Assembly: GCF_002979475.1 (NCBI RefSeq)
Contig: NZ_PCOY01000015.1
Span: 1-64,000 of the forward strand
Direction: 5' to 3'
DNA length: 64,000 nt
Origin: Microbacterium sp. MYb62
GTDB taxonomy: Bacteria; Actinomycetota; Actinomycetes; Actinomycetales; Microbacteriaceae
Part shown: piece by piece, positions 53,239-63,408 of the stretch
How the letters are laid out: each line of letters opens with the position of its first letter
Position numbering within the stretch: the first letter of the stretch is position 1
Program-made: the position numbers and the translations under genes
The notes under the pieces: generated by a model
What the model was told of the DNA's origin: nothing
Database searches by the model: none
The model's input: the letters and a program-made list of their open reading frames with translations, nothing else

Positions 53239-54279
53239 TCAGAGCGCGGCGGCGATGAGCTCCAGGGTCTGGGCGCGACCGGCCGGGGCGTCGTTCGGCT
53301 CGGCGTCGTAGGCGCCGGCGACCGGCGAGAGCATGACCTCGTCGACGCCGTAGCGCTCGGCGAAGGCGCGCACCTCGGCGGCGACGCTGTCCCCCGTGCC
53401 GACGAACCAGCGCGAGCGGGCGGCCTGCACGACCTCGTCGGTCGCGGTATCCGTCACCGCGGCGGCGGCCTGCTCCACGGTCTCGAGCGCTGCGAGGGGC
53501 TGGTTCAGTCGCAGGCGAGCCATCATCCGCAGCTGCGGGAGCGCACGGGCCTCCGCCTCTTCCTGTGTGGGCGCGGCGACCGCGTTCACGGTGAGGAACG
53601 TGCGCGGCTCGGGGTGCTCGTCACTCGGGCGATAGCCGGTGCGGTACAGATCGAGGGCGCGCTCGAGACCCTGGCCCGAGAAGTGGTTGGCGAAGACGTA
53701 GGGCAGGCCGTGGGTGGCGGCGAGCTGCGCGGAGTAGTCGCTCGATCCGAGCAGCCACACCTCGGGCGAGCCGGTCGCCGCGGGCGTGGAGCGCACGGTG
53801 TATTCGCCGCCCGAGGTGAAGCGCACGGTCGCACCTTCGCCGGAGAGCAGCGCGGCGATGTCCTGCACATGACGGGGGAACTGCTCGACGTCGCTCGTGG
53901 TGCCCGAGCCGCGCAACAGCTGCGTGATCACCGGGTCGCTGCCCGGAGCCCGGCCGAGGCCCAGATCGATGCGCCCTGGGGCGATCGCCTCGAGGGCGGC
54001 GAACTGCTCGGCGACGATGAGCGGCGGGTGGTTCGGCAGCATCACGCCGCCCGACCCGAGGCGCAGGCGCGACGTGCGCGTGGCCGCCGCGGCGATCAGC
54101 ACCGGGGGAGTGGTGGATGCCACGGAGGGCATGTTGTGGTGCTCGGCGAACCAGTAGCGGCGGTAGCCGAGGTGGTCGGCGGTCTCCGCGAGGGCCAGGG
54201 AGGCGGCGATGGCCTCGGCGCTGGTCTGGCCGGTGCGGACCGGAGCGAGATCGAGGACGGAGAGAGCTGTATCGGGCAT
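53239..54279 (-). CDS. Luciferase-like (LLM class) flavin-dependent monooxygenase
   Basis: The 346-residue protein belongs to the bacterial luciferase-like group near MsnO8: LSVLDLAPVRTG, YRRYWFAEHHNMPSVASTTPPVLIAA, RLRLGSGGVMLPNHPPLIVAEQF, DLGLGRAPGSDP and GLPYVFANHF. It probably uses reduced flavin (F420 or FMNH2). The substrate is unknown. The start at 54279 (MPDTALSV) has GGAAGG close upstream. It diverges from the antiporter gene. Confidence 0.9.
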   Translation of the reverse strand: MPDTALSVLDLAPVRTGQTSAEAIAASLALAETADHLGYRRYWFAEHHNMPSVASTTPPVLIAAAATRTSRLRLGSGGVMLPNHPPLIVAEQFAALEAIAPGRIDLGLGRAPGSDPVITQLLRGSGTTSDVEQFPRHVQDIAALLSGEGATVRFTSGGEYTVRSTPAATGSPEVWLLGSSDYSAQLAATHGLPYVFANHFSGQGLERALDLYRTGYRPSDEHPEPRTFLTVNAVAAPTQEEAEARALPQLRMMARLRLNQPLAALETVEQAAAAVTDTATDEVVQAARSRWFVGTGDSVAAEVRAFAERYGVDEVMLSPVAGAYDAEPNDAPAGRAQTLELIAAAL

Positions 54280-54322
54280 CCCTTCCTGTAACGCGCGCCC
54301 GTACGGTGCCATTCCCCCCCGC

Positions 54323-54334
54323 TACCGTGGGGAC
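54323..54334 (+). promoter_or_regulatory. Candidate -10 of the leaderless antiporter gene
   Basis: TACCGT (54323-54328) ends 6 nt before the ATG at 54335, with no ribosome binding site. A run of seven C precedes it. Confidence 0.4.
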
Positions 54335-56068
54335 ATGGAAGCAGGAATCTTCTACGTCCTCGTCGGGTCGGTCGCCGTGGCCGCGTTCGCGCGCTGGCGG
54401 GGGTGGCCCGCCCCGCTGCTCGTGACGGTCGTCGCGCTCGCCGCGTCGTTCCTGCCGTTCGTGCCCGATCTGGACATCGACGGTCACGTGCTCCTGAGCC
54501 TCGTGCTGCCGCCGCTGCTGTACTCGGCCGCGCTCGACGTGTCGTTCGTCGGCTTCAAGCGCAGCCTGCCGCAGATCCGTCGCCTCGGCATCTGGCTCGT
54601 GCTGCTCACCGCCCTCGCCGTGGGGTTCGTCGCCTGGTGGATCTTCCCGGCGCTCACCCTTCCCGGCGCCCTGCTCCTCGGCGCGATCGTCGCGCCGCCC
54701 GACGCGGTGTCCGCTGCGGCGATCGGCCGTCGGCTCGGCTTGCCGCGTCGCATCATGACCGTGCTCTCCGGGGAGAGCCTCATCAACGATGCGACCTCGC
54801 TCACGCTGTACCGGGTGTTCGCCTCGTTGACGATCGCGGGCGCGACGGTGTCGATCTGGGGCGGCATCTGGCAGTTCCTGGTGGCGGTCGGAGTCGGTGT
54901 GGCCGTCGGCCTCGTGTTCGGCATCGTCCTGCACCAGCTGCGCACCCGCATCAGCGATCCGGTCGTGATCGGCACGTTCGGACTGCTCGCCCCGTTCGGC
55001 GCCTATGCGATCGCCGAGCACCTCCTCGGATCCGGAGTGCTCGCGGTCGTCGCGATGGGTCTGTACGTCGGCTACAACTCCCCGCGCACCGACTACACGA
55101 CGCGTCAACAGGAGAAGCCGCTCTGGCTCTCGGCCGATCTGCTGCTGGAGAGCTTCGTGTTCGCCTACATCGGGCTGCAGTTCCCCCGCGTGCTCAGCGA
55201 TCTGGGCAGCGAGTCGGTCGGGGAGATCCTGCTGCTCTCCGGAGTCGTGCTGCTCGTCGTCGTCATCGTGCGACCGCTCTACATCTACCCGACCAGTGCG
55301 TGGGCGAACTTCCAGGACCGCAGACGTCTCGAACGCTGGGATCGCGGCGTCCAATCCGGGGAGTTCGACAAGCGGCATCGGAAGTCCCGCCGCTGGGGGA
55401 ACTACACCGCGGACGAACTGCGCAGTCACATCGTGCGCGAGCAGATGGCGGGGCTCACGCTCACCTGGAAGGACAGCGCCGTCATCTCGTGGGCCGGGAT
55501 GCGCGGCGTGGTCACCCTCGCGATCGCGGTGGCCGCCGCCGACCTCGCCACGCTCGACACCGAGGCGTCGCATGCGATCGTCGTGGTGGCCTTCATCGTC
55601 ACGGTCGGCACGCTGCTGATCCAGGGGCTGACGCTGCCGCTGCTCATCCGCAGCCTCGGCATCGCCCGCGACGTCGATGAGCAGGAGGACCAGATCGCGC
55701 TCGCCGCCGTGAGGGAGAAGAGCCGCGAGGCAGGCAAGGCGTTCCTCGCCGAGAAGCGCGTCGAGTGGGAGGCCAAGTACGGCGAGGCCGACCTCGGCGT
55801 GTTCGATGCCTTCACGAAGCGCATGACCCGTGTCGAGAAGGACACCGACGAGGCACAGAAGGTGGAGGATGCCGCGAGCCGCCCGTCCTTCGAGGACCTC
55901 GTCGCGCTGTCGAAGGGATGGCTGCAGGTGCGGCGCGAGATCCTCCTCGCCGAACGCGACGCGGGGAACCTCGACGAGGAGGTCATGCGCGAGCTGATCG
56001 CCGCGATGGATGCCGAGGAGCTCGCGCTCGACACCCGTGGCGCCACCCGCCAACCCGGCCGCGCCTGA
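54335..56068 (+). CDS. CPA1 family Na+/H+ antiporter (NhaP-like)
   Basis: The 577-residue protein has about twelve transmembrane helices in residues 1-430. These include LPPLLYSAALDVSF, APPDAVSAAAIGRRLGLPRRIMTVLSGESLINDATSL (the ND ion-binding motif of the CPA1 group) and WAGMRGVVTLAIA. A charged cytoplasmic C-terminal region of about 130 residues (helical, rich in Glu, Lys and Arg) follows. It should exchange Na+ or K+ for H+. The ATG at 54335 is probably the first base region of a leaderless message. Confidence 0.93.
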   Translation: MEAGIFYVLVGSVAVAAFARWRGWPAPLLVTVVALAASFLPFVPDLDIDGHVLLSLVLPPLLYSAALDVSFVGFKRSLPQIRRLGIWLVLLTALAVGFVAWWIFPALTLPGALLLGAIVAPPDAVSAAAIGRRLGLPRRIMTVLSGESLINDATSLTLYRVFASLTIAGATVSIWGGIWQFLVAVGVGVAVGLVFGIVLHQLRTRISDPVVIGTFGLLAPFGAYAIAEHLLGSGVLAVVAMGLYVGYNSPRTDYTTRQQEKPLWLSADLLLESFVFAYIGLQFPRVLSDLGSESVGEILLLSGVVLLVVVIVRPLYIYPTSAWANFQDRRRLERWDRGVQSGEFDKRHRKSRRWGNYTADELRSHIVREQMAGLTLTWKDSAVISWAGMRGVVTLAIAVAAADLATLDTEASHAIVVVAFIVTVGTLLIQGLTLPLLIRSLGIARDVDEQEDQIALAAVREKSREAGKAFLAEKRVEWEAKYGEADLGVFDAFTKRMTRVEKDTDEAQKVEDAASRPSFEDLVALSKGWLQVRREILLAERDAGNLDEEVMRELIAAMDAEELALDTRGATRQPGRA

Positions 56069-56080
56069 CCCGCGGAGACG

Positions 56081-56115
56081 AGAGCGCCTCGCCCCGGGAA
56101 TGGGCGAGGCGCTCT
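56081..56115. terminator. Bidirectional terminator between antiporter and symporter genes
   Basis: A perfect 14-bp stem (AGAGCGCCTCGCCC with its complement) and a 7-nt loop lie between the convergent stops. Confidence 0.85.
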
Positions 56116-56134
56116 GCGCGTAGCGGGGTCGAGG

Positions 56135-57565
56135 TCAGCGGGCGCCGACCGGCTCCTTGTCGCTGTCGGAGACGGCATCCGGCTCCGGAGCGTCGTCGTC
56201 ACCGGAATCGTCGGCGAAGGGCAGCCCCTCGCGCGGGGCGTTGTAGAGCTCCTCGTTCAGGATGCCCTCGCGCTTCGCGACGATTGTCGGGATCAGCGCC
56301 TGCCCTGCGACGTTGACCGCGGTGCGGCCCATGTCGAGGATCGGGTCGATCGCGAGCAGCAGGCCGACGCCCTCGAGCGGCAGCCCCAGGGTCGACAGTG
56401 TGAGCGTGAGCATGACGACCGCGCCCGTGGTCCCCGCGGTGGCGGCGGAGCCGACGACCGAGACGATCACGATCAGCAGGTACTGCACGAAGTTCAGCTC
56501 GATGCCGAAGAACTGGGCGACGAAGATCGCGGCGATGGCCGGGTAGATCGCGGCGCAGCCGTCCATCTTCGTGGTCGCGCCCAGCGGCACGGCGAACGAC
56601 GCGTACGAGCGGGGCACGCCGAGGTTGCGCTCGGTGACGCGCTCGGTGAGGGGCAGCGTGCCGATCGAGGAGCGGCTGACGAAGGCCAGCTGCACCGCAG
56701 GCCACACGCCCGAGAAGTACTGCTTGATCGACAGGCCGTGCGTGCGCACGAGGATCGGGTAGACGACGAACAGCACGAGCGCGAGGCCGATGTAGACCGC
56801 CGCGGCGAACCAGCCGAGCGAGGCGAGCTTCTCCCAGCCGTACTTGATGACAGCCGAGCCGATGAGGCCGAAGGTGCCGAGCGGGGCGATGCGGATGATC
56901 CACCACAGCACGCGCTGGATGACCTTCAGCAGCGACTCGGTGAAGACGAGGAACGGCTCGGCCTTCTTGCCGGCCTTGAGCGCCGCGATGCCGATGACGG
57001 CCGCGACCACGATGACCTGGAGGATGTTGAAACCGACGCTCGACGAGAAGGTGCCCTCGACCGCGCCGGGCGAGGTGTTGACCGTGAGGCCCAGGAAGTT
57101 CTGCGGGATCAGGCCCAGCAGGAAGTTCCACCAGGTGCCCACGGTGTAGGGGTCGCCGGGCTCGAGGCCCTCACCGGCGCGGTTGCCCGGCTGGATCACG
57201 AGGCCGAGCACGATGCCGATGATCACGGCGATGAACGCGGTGATCGCGAACCACAGGATCGTCTGACCGGCCAGGCGCGCGGCGTTCTGCACACGGCGCA
57301 GGTTCGAGATGCTGGCGACGATGGCCGTGAAGATCAGCGGGACGACGGCGGCGCGCAGCAGCGTCACATACGAGTTGCCGATCGTGTCGAGTGTCGCGGA
57401 AAGCCCCGTGGGGTTCTCGGCGGTGGCGCCGAGCTGGCGGCCGATCAGACCGGCGGCGATGCCGAGGACGAGGGCCGCGAGGATCTGGAAGCCGAACGAC
57501 GTCAGCAGCTTCCGGACCGGTCCGCGGGTGTCAGGCGCCTTCTGGGCGCGTGCGGTGGTGCTCAT
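56135..57565 (-). CDS. Dicarboxylate/amino acid:cation symporter (DAACS/SDF family)
   Basis: The 476-residue membrane protein has the SDF-family pattern: LLRAAVVPLIFTAIVASISNL, the serine-rich re-entrant loop SRSSIGTLPLTER, GATTKMDGCAAIYP, and the C-terminal IDPILDMGRTAVNVAGQAL. The last 40 residues are acidic. It transports glutamate or C4-dicarboxylates with Na+ or H+; I cannot tell which. The ATG at 57565 is separated from its GGAG ribosome binding site by a run of nine C (G on the plus strand), giving a 12-nt spacer whose length could drift by slippage. Confidence 0.92.
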   Translation of the reverse strand: MSTTARAQKAPDTRGPVRKLLTSFGFQILAALVLGIAAGLIGRQLGATAENPTGLSATLDTIGNSYVTLLRAAVVPLIFTAIVASISNLRRVQNAARLAGQTILWFAITAFIAVIIGIVLGLVIQPGNRAGEGLEPGDPYTVGTWWNFLLGLIPQNFLGLTVNTSPGAVEGTFSSSVGFNILQVIVVAAVIGIAALKAGKKAEPFLVFTESLLKVIQRVLWWIIRIAPLGTFGLIGSAVIKYGWEKLASLGWFAAAVYIGLALVLFVVYPILVRTHGLSIKQYFSGVWPAVQLAFVSRSSIGTLPLTERVTERNLGVPRSYASFAVPLGATTKMDGCAAIYPAIAAIFVAQFFGIELNFVQYLLIVIVSVVGSAATAGTTGAVVMLTLTLSTLGLPLEGVGLLLAIDPILDMGRTAVNVAGQALIPTIVAKREGILNEELYNAPREGLPFADDSGDDDAPEPDAVSDSDKEPVGAR

Positions 57566-57580
57566 TGGGGGGGGGACTCC
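57554..57580 (-). promoter_or_regulatory. C9 tract in the ribosome-binding-site spacer of the symporter gene
   Basis: On the minus strand GGAG is followed by T, nine C and AA before ATG. Homopolymers of this length can gain or lose bases during replication, which would change the spacing and the translation rate. Confidence 0.55.
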
Positions 57581-57692
57581 AGAATCGCGGCGCGCCGGGT
57601 GCACGCCATGAGGCTCAACGCTAGGGCTGCCTGAGAATTCCCTGGGTGGATATGACGAAGGATGACAGACGCGGATGATCTCCTTCCGGTCA

Positions 57693-57707
57693 CCCCGTTC
57701 AACGGGG
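57693..57707. terminator. Short hairpin at the end of the XRE gene
   Basis: CCCCGT and ACGGGG form a 6-bp stem with a 3-nt loop that overlaps the XRE stop codon. It is a weak terminator at best. Confidence 0.35.
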
Positions 57708-57935
57708 GGCGAGCACCAGCAGGTCGCCGACCTCGCAGTCGAGGGCCTCGCAGATCGCGCGCAGGGTCGAATAGCGGATGGCGCGTGCGCGATCGTTCTT
57801 GAGCACCGAGAGGTTCACGATGCTCACGCCGACCGCGGCACTCAGCTCGGTGAGCGTCATCCCGCGGTCGGCGAGCAGCTCGTCGAGCCGGCAGTGGATA
57901 CCGGTGAACTCGTCGTCGCTCTCGGCGGGGCTCAC
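57699..57935 (-). CDS. Small XRE-family (YozG-like) helix-turn-helix regulator
   Basis: The 78-residue protein is almost entirely one Cro/XRE helix-turn-helix: LDELLADRGMTLTELSAAVGVSIVNLSVLKNDRARAIRYSTLRAICEALDC in pieces, ending in EVGDLLVLAPR. Such proteins are typical partners of DUF2975 membrane proteins. The GTG at 57935 overlaps the preceding membrane-protein stop (GTGA), so it is the last gene of a four-gene operon. It is the best candidate to bind the paired dyads at the operon promoter. Confidence 0.88.
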   Translation of the reverse strand: MSPAESDDEFTGIHCRLDELLADRGMTLTELSAAVGVSIVNLSVLKNDRARAIRYSTLRAICEALDCEVGDLLVLAPR

Positions 57936-58705
57936 ACCAGCCCCTCCGTGTCCTTCTGCAGACGCGCGGTCTCCTGCTGCAGGCGCGCCCGGTCCTGCTC
58001 GAGGCGCGTGCCCTGACGGAACACCGCGGCGAGAGCGATGAGGCCGAGCGCCGCTGCGAAAGGGAGCGGGGTGACGGTGAGCTGATAGGCGGAGGGGTAC
58101 CACTCGCTGTCGGGCGGGAACACCTCGCGCAGCCCCGTGGTCGCGGCGATACCGCCCAGCAGGTCGGCTGCGACACCGAAGACGAGGACCGCGACGGCGC
58201 CGCCGACGAGGGCCCGCGTGACCGTGTGCGAGAACACGCGTCCGCGCAGCGTGTGGAAGCAGATGACCGCGAGGATCACGGCGGGCATCGTGGTCAGGGC
58301 GAGTGTGCTCAGCTGGGCGGCTGCAGCGAGGAGCCGAAGTCCGAGGGAGGCGTTCCCGACCGTGAACTCCGTAAGGCTCTCTCCCCGGCAGCTGAGCATC
58401 GTCGTGCCGCTGTCGCCGAACTCGGAGCAGGGCAGTGTCGCCGGCCAGTCGATGTACACGTACGTCTGGCCGTCGAGCTCGGCCCAATCGACCGTGAACG
58501 CCTTGATGATGATGGTCACGGCGCTGACGAGCCCGATCAGGATCCACCATCCGGAGAGGGTGAGTGCGGCATCGAGTGCGACCGTGCGGCTTCCGCGTCG
58601 GCGGCTGTTCCACACGACGACCGCCACGATCAGGGTGATCACGACCAGCCCGATCCCGATGTTGAGCAGCGACGGCCAGAGCTCGTCGGATCCGAAGGTG
58701 AGCAT
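57932..58705 (-). CDS. DUF2975-like membrane protein, third of a triplet
   Basis: The 257-residue protein has four or five hydrophobic helices and an extracytoplasmic segment with two Cys (LPCSEFGDSGTTMLSC). After the last helix comes a C-terminal amphipathic, coiled-coil-like tail of Gln, Glu and Arg heptads (RLEQDRARLQQETARLQKD) ending in TEGLV. The ATG shares one base with the stop of the gene before it (TGATG). Function unknown; membrane-protein-plus-XRE pairs of this kind are widespread. Confidence 0.78.
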   Translation of the reverse strand: MLTFGSDELWPSLLNIGIGLVVITLIVAVVVWNSRRRGSRTVALDAALTLSGWWILIGLVSAVTIIIKAFTVDWAELDGQTYVYIDWPATLPCSEFGDSGTTMLSCRGESLTEFTVGNASLGLRLLAAAAQLSTLALTTMPAVILAVICFHTLRGRVFSHTVTRALVGGAVAVLVFGVAADLLGGIAATTGLREVFPPDSEWYPSAYQLTVTPLPFAAALGLIALAAVFRQGTRLEQDRARLQQETARLQKDTEGLV

Positions 58706-59343
58706 CAGACGAGTCCTTCCGTTTCCTTCTCGAGCGCGACCTTCTCCTGCTGCAGGCGGATGCCGCGGCGGAAGGCGACGGCGATCAGCCCGACCGTCAC
58801 CCCGGTGGCGAAGAACGGGGCGATCGTCCAGAACTCGAGAGGATGCACGGGCTCACCCTCGCCGAGCCCGAGGGCGGCGGTGACGCCGTTGCGTCCCATC
58901 GTCTCCAGCATCACGATGAGGATCGGCGCGCCGACGAGCGTCCACCCGATGGTGGTGAACGCCCACACGTTCGCACGCACGAAGAACCGACCGCGCAGAA
59001 AGTTCCACGCCACCAGGGTCACGCTGGCGATGACCAGGAGCGCCGCGAGCGCCCACAGCGCGATCGCGGCGATGATCGCGACGACCGATACCGCATCCAC
59101 GCCGTTCGCGATGATCATCGCCTCGTCGGCGAACCCTTCGATCGAGATGGCGCCGGAGTCGGTGGTCGCCGATATCGGCTGCTGGTCGATCGGCACCGTC
59201 CAGGCGATTCCCGTCTCGCGGAAGGTTCTCGCCACACGCAGGATCATGGCGAATACGACCGTGACCAGCGCAGCGGCGGCGTACAGGATCACGGTGACGG
59301 CATCCGCCGTCTCGGACCGGGTGGCCCTGGTGGTCGTGGTCAT
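58705..59343 (-). CDS. DUF2975-like membrane protein, second of a triplet
   Basis: The 212-residue protein has four hydrophobic helices: about 14-36, 85-110, 125-148 and 170-190. A C-terminal tail follows (RLQQEKVALEKE) that ends in TEGLV. The region between helices 1 and 2 is probably outside the cell. It shares a one-base TGATG junction with both neighbours. The DNA around this junction, ATCAGACGAGTCCTTCCGT, is repeated at the previous gene end, so the triplet probably arose by tandem duplication. Confidence 0.78.
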   Translation of the reverse strand: MTTTTRATRSETADAVTVILYAAAALVTVVFAMILRVARTFRETGIAWTVPIDQQPISATTDSGAISIEGFADEAMIIANGVDAVSVVAIIAAIALWALAALLVIASVTLVAWNFLRGRFFVRANVWAFTTIGWTLVGAPILIVMLETMGRNGVTAALGLGEGEPVHPLEFWTIAPFFATGVTVGLIAVAFRRGIRLQQEKVALEKETEGLV

Positions 59344-59966
59344 CAGACGAGTCCTTCCGTGTCACGCTGCAGTCTCCGGCCGATCTCGAACAGGCCGGCG
59401 ATGAGCGCGAGAGCGAACGCCCAGCCCACGGGCGCGAGGTCGAACTGCACGAGCAGAGTCCACAGCACGTCCTCGACTCCCGGCCCCGAGTCCGCCAGGT
59501 CCTGGACGATCATGGCCCTCCCGATCCCGCCCGCCAGCTGTCCGAAGAGGGATCCGGCGACCATGAGGCACGCGGCGATGCCGAACATCCACCCCAGCGA
59601 CGTGCGGAACGGGCGGGAGCGGATGAGGGAGATCCCCAGCCACCAGACGCCCGCGCACAGCGCCACGGTGGCGAGGGCGGGGAGCGCGGTCTCGAGGAGC
59701 AGCATCCAGCGAGCCCCGCCGGCCATGGCGGACACGGTGACGAGCGCGGAGTCGACCGTGGCCGCGCTCACACCGGGGACGTCATCGAGCGCGGTCAGCT
59801 GCACATCGTGGACGGGCATCGACACCGTCGGTGCGGCCCCGAACACCTCGAATGCGGCGGACGCGACCGCGACGACCGCGCCGATGGCGACACTGACCGC
59901 ACCGGTCGCGATGAGCCCGAGAGCGATCCCTTCCGCGAGTGAGGGGCGTCCTTGTCTGGTGAGCAT
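59343..59966 (-). CDS. DUF2975-like membrane protein, first of a triplet
   Basis: The 207-residue protein has four predicted helices, a short external loop, and the shortest version of the tail (EIGRRLQRDTEGLV). A strong AGGAGG precedes the ATG at 59966. It starts the operon membrane protein - membrane protein - membrane protein - XRE regulator, behind a near-consensus promoter that overlaps two dyads, and diverges from clpC. The role is unknown. Confidence 0.78.
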   Translation of the reverse strand: MLTRQGRPSLAEGIALGLIATGAVSVAIGAVVAVASAAFEVFGAAPTVSMPVHDVQLTALDDVPGVSAATVDSALVTVSAMAGGARWMLLLETALPALATVALCAGVWWLGISLIRSRPFRTSLGWMFGIAACLMVAGSLFGQLAGGIGRAMIVQDLADSGPGVEDVLWTLLVQFDLAPVGWAFALALIAGLFEIGRRLQRDTEGLV

Positions 59967-59987
59967 CGCTGCCTCCTGAAGCGGGAT

Positions 59988-60033
59988 TGTTATCGACTGT
60001 CGTTAACATAACGACTGTCGATAACACGGTCAA
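59988..60033 (-). promoter_or_regulatory. Promoter of the DUF2975/XRE operon with two operator dyads
   Basis: On the minus strand TTGACC (60028-60033) and TATGTT (60005-60010) are exactly 17 bp apart. Overlapping the -10, spacer and start region is an inverted repeat of two 18-nt arms (TGTTATCGACTGTCGTTA and TAACGACTGTCGATAACA, one mismatch) separated by 3 nt. Each arm is itself a near-palindrome, TTAWCGAC-T-GTCGWTAA, centred at 59998 and 60016. This is the layout of a tightly repressed promoter with two repressor dimers. Confidence 0.75.
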
Positions 60034-60037
60034 CCCT

Positions 60038-60068
60038 CGGTATGCCCACGGCGAACACGGGCATACCG
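60038..60068. promoter_or_regulatory. Palindrome upstream of clpC
   Basis: CGGTATGCCC and GGGCATACCG form a perfect 10-bp inverted repeat around an 11-nt centre that contains GCGAAC (GTTCGC on the other strand). It ends about 15 bp before a TACTCT hexamer (60084-60089) that could be the clpC -10, so it covers the -35 position. This suits an activator site. ClgR, which activates clp genes in actinobacteria and recognises GTTCGC-containing sites, is a candidate, but the match is only a half-site. Confidence 0.45.
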
Positions 60069-60142
60069 GCTCGATGTGGTGGTTACTCTCGATGTACAAG
60101 CGCTTCACGCGTCTTCGCCCCGTGCGAATAAGGAGTCACAGC

Positions 60143-62677
<2,535 letters not shown>

Positions 62678-62695
62678 CCTCCGGCTGAATCATGA

Positions 62696-62727
62696 GAAGG
62701 GGTGGATGCTGCGGCATCCGCCCCTTT
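62696..62727 (+). terminator. clpC terminator
   Basis: GAAGGGGTGGATGC pairs with GCATCCGCCCCTTTC (one G-T wobble) around a short loop and is followed by TTTCTCG, about 18 bp after the clpC stop. Confidence 0.75.
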
Positions 62728-62758
62728 CTCGTGCCCGGGCGCGGGACGAAGCCCCGAT

Positions 62759-62776
62759 CATCCGTCGCGACGGATG
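62759..62776. promoter_or_regulatory. 18-bp perfect palindrome upstream of the acetyltransferase gene
   Basis: CATCCGTCGCGACGGATG is perfectly symmetric around a central CG. It lies about 55-72 bp before the likely start of the argA-type transcript, clear of the clpC terminator stem. A repressor or activator operator is possible. Confidence 0.4.
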
Positions 62777-62830
62777 GTGCGGGTTCTCGCAGGTCGGCCG
62801 AGGCTGAGGGGCGTGTCCAGCCGTGGGTTC

Positions 62831-62842
62831 TAGGCTTGTCCC
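62831..62842 (+). promoter_or_regulatory. Candidate -10 of the leaderless acetyltransferase gene
   Basis: TAGGCT (62831-62836) ends 6 nt before the GTG at 62843; there is no ribosome binding site and the -35 is poor. Confidence 0.4.
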
Positions 62843-63343
62843 GTGAGCGAGTACATCGTCCGTCCGGCGCGGAGCGCCGACATCGTCGGCATCCGTGACC
62901 TGCTGCAGCCGCTCGTCGAGCAGCGCATCCTGCTCGGCAAAGACCTGGCAGTGCTGTACGGCGCCGTGCAGGAGTTCGTCGTGGCGGAGGCCGACGGAGT
63001 GCTGATCGGATGCGGCGCCCTGCACGTGTTCTGGGAAGACCTCGGCGAGGTGCGCACCCTCTTGGTGTCCGACGAGTGGCTGCACCATGGCGTCGGACGC
63101 GCGATCGTCGACCGCCTGGAGGAGAACGCCGTGACGCTCGGGCTGACCCGTCTGTTCTGCCTCACGTTCGAGGTCGACTTCTTCGGACGGCGGGGCTACA
63201 CGCCGATCGGCGAGCAGGTCGTCGACTCCGACGTGTACTCGCAGCTCCTGCGCAGCGGCGACGCGGGCGTCGAGGAGTTCCTCGACCTCGCCCACGTCAA
63301 GCCGAACACCCTGGGGAACACGCGCATGCTCAAGGTGCTCTGA
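62843..63343 (+). CDS. Amino-acid N-acetyltransferase (short ArgA/GNAT type)
   Basis: The 166-residue single-domain GNAT protein has the pattern of the short N-acetylglutamate synthases: IVRPARSADIVGIRDLLQPLVEQRILLGKD, GCGALHVFWEDLGEVRTLLV, the acetyl-CoA loop HHGVGRAIVDRLEENA, and FCLTFEVDFFGRRGYTPI. It probably makes N-acetylglutamate for arginine synthesis. The GTG at 62843 fits a leaderless transcript. Confidence 0.87.
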   Translation: MSEYIVRPARSADIVGIRDLLQPLVEQRILLGKDLAVLYGAVQEFVVAEADGVLIGCGALHVFWEDLGEVRTLLVSDEWLHHGVGRAIVDRLEENAVTLGLTRLFCLTFEVDFFGRRGYTPIGEQVVDSDVYSQLLRSGDAGVEEFLDLAHVKPNTLGNTRMLKVL

Positions 63344-63408
63344 GCCCACCGCCGACCGCGACCGCCCGCCTCCCAGGATGGCGACGAAGGATCGCTTAGC
63401 CTGGAAGC

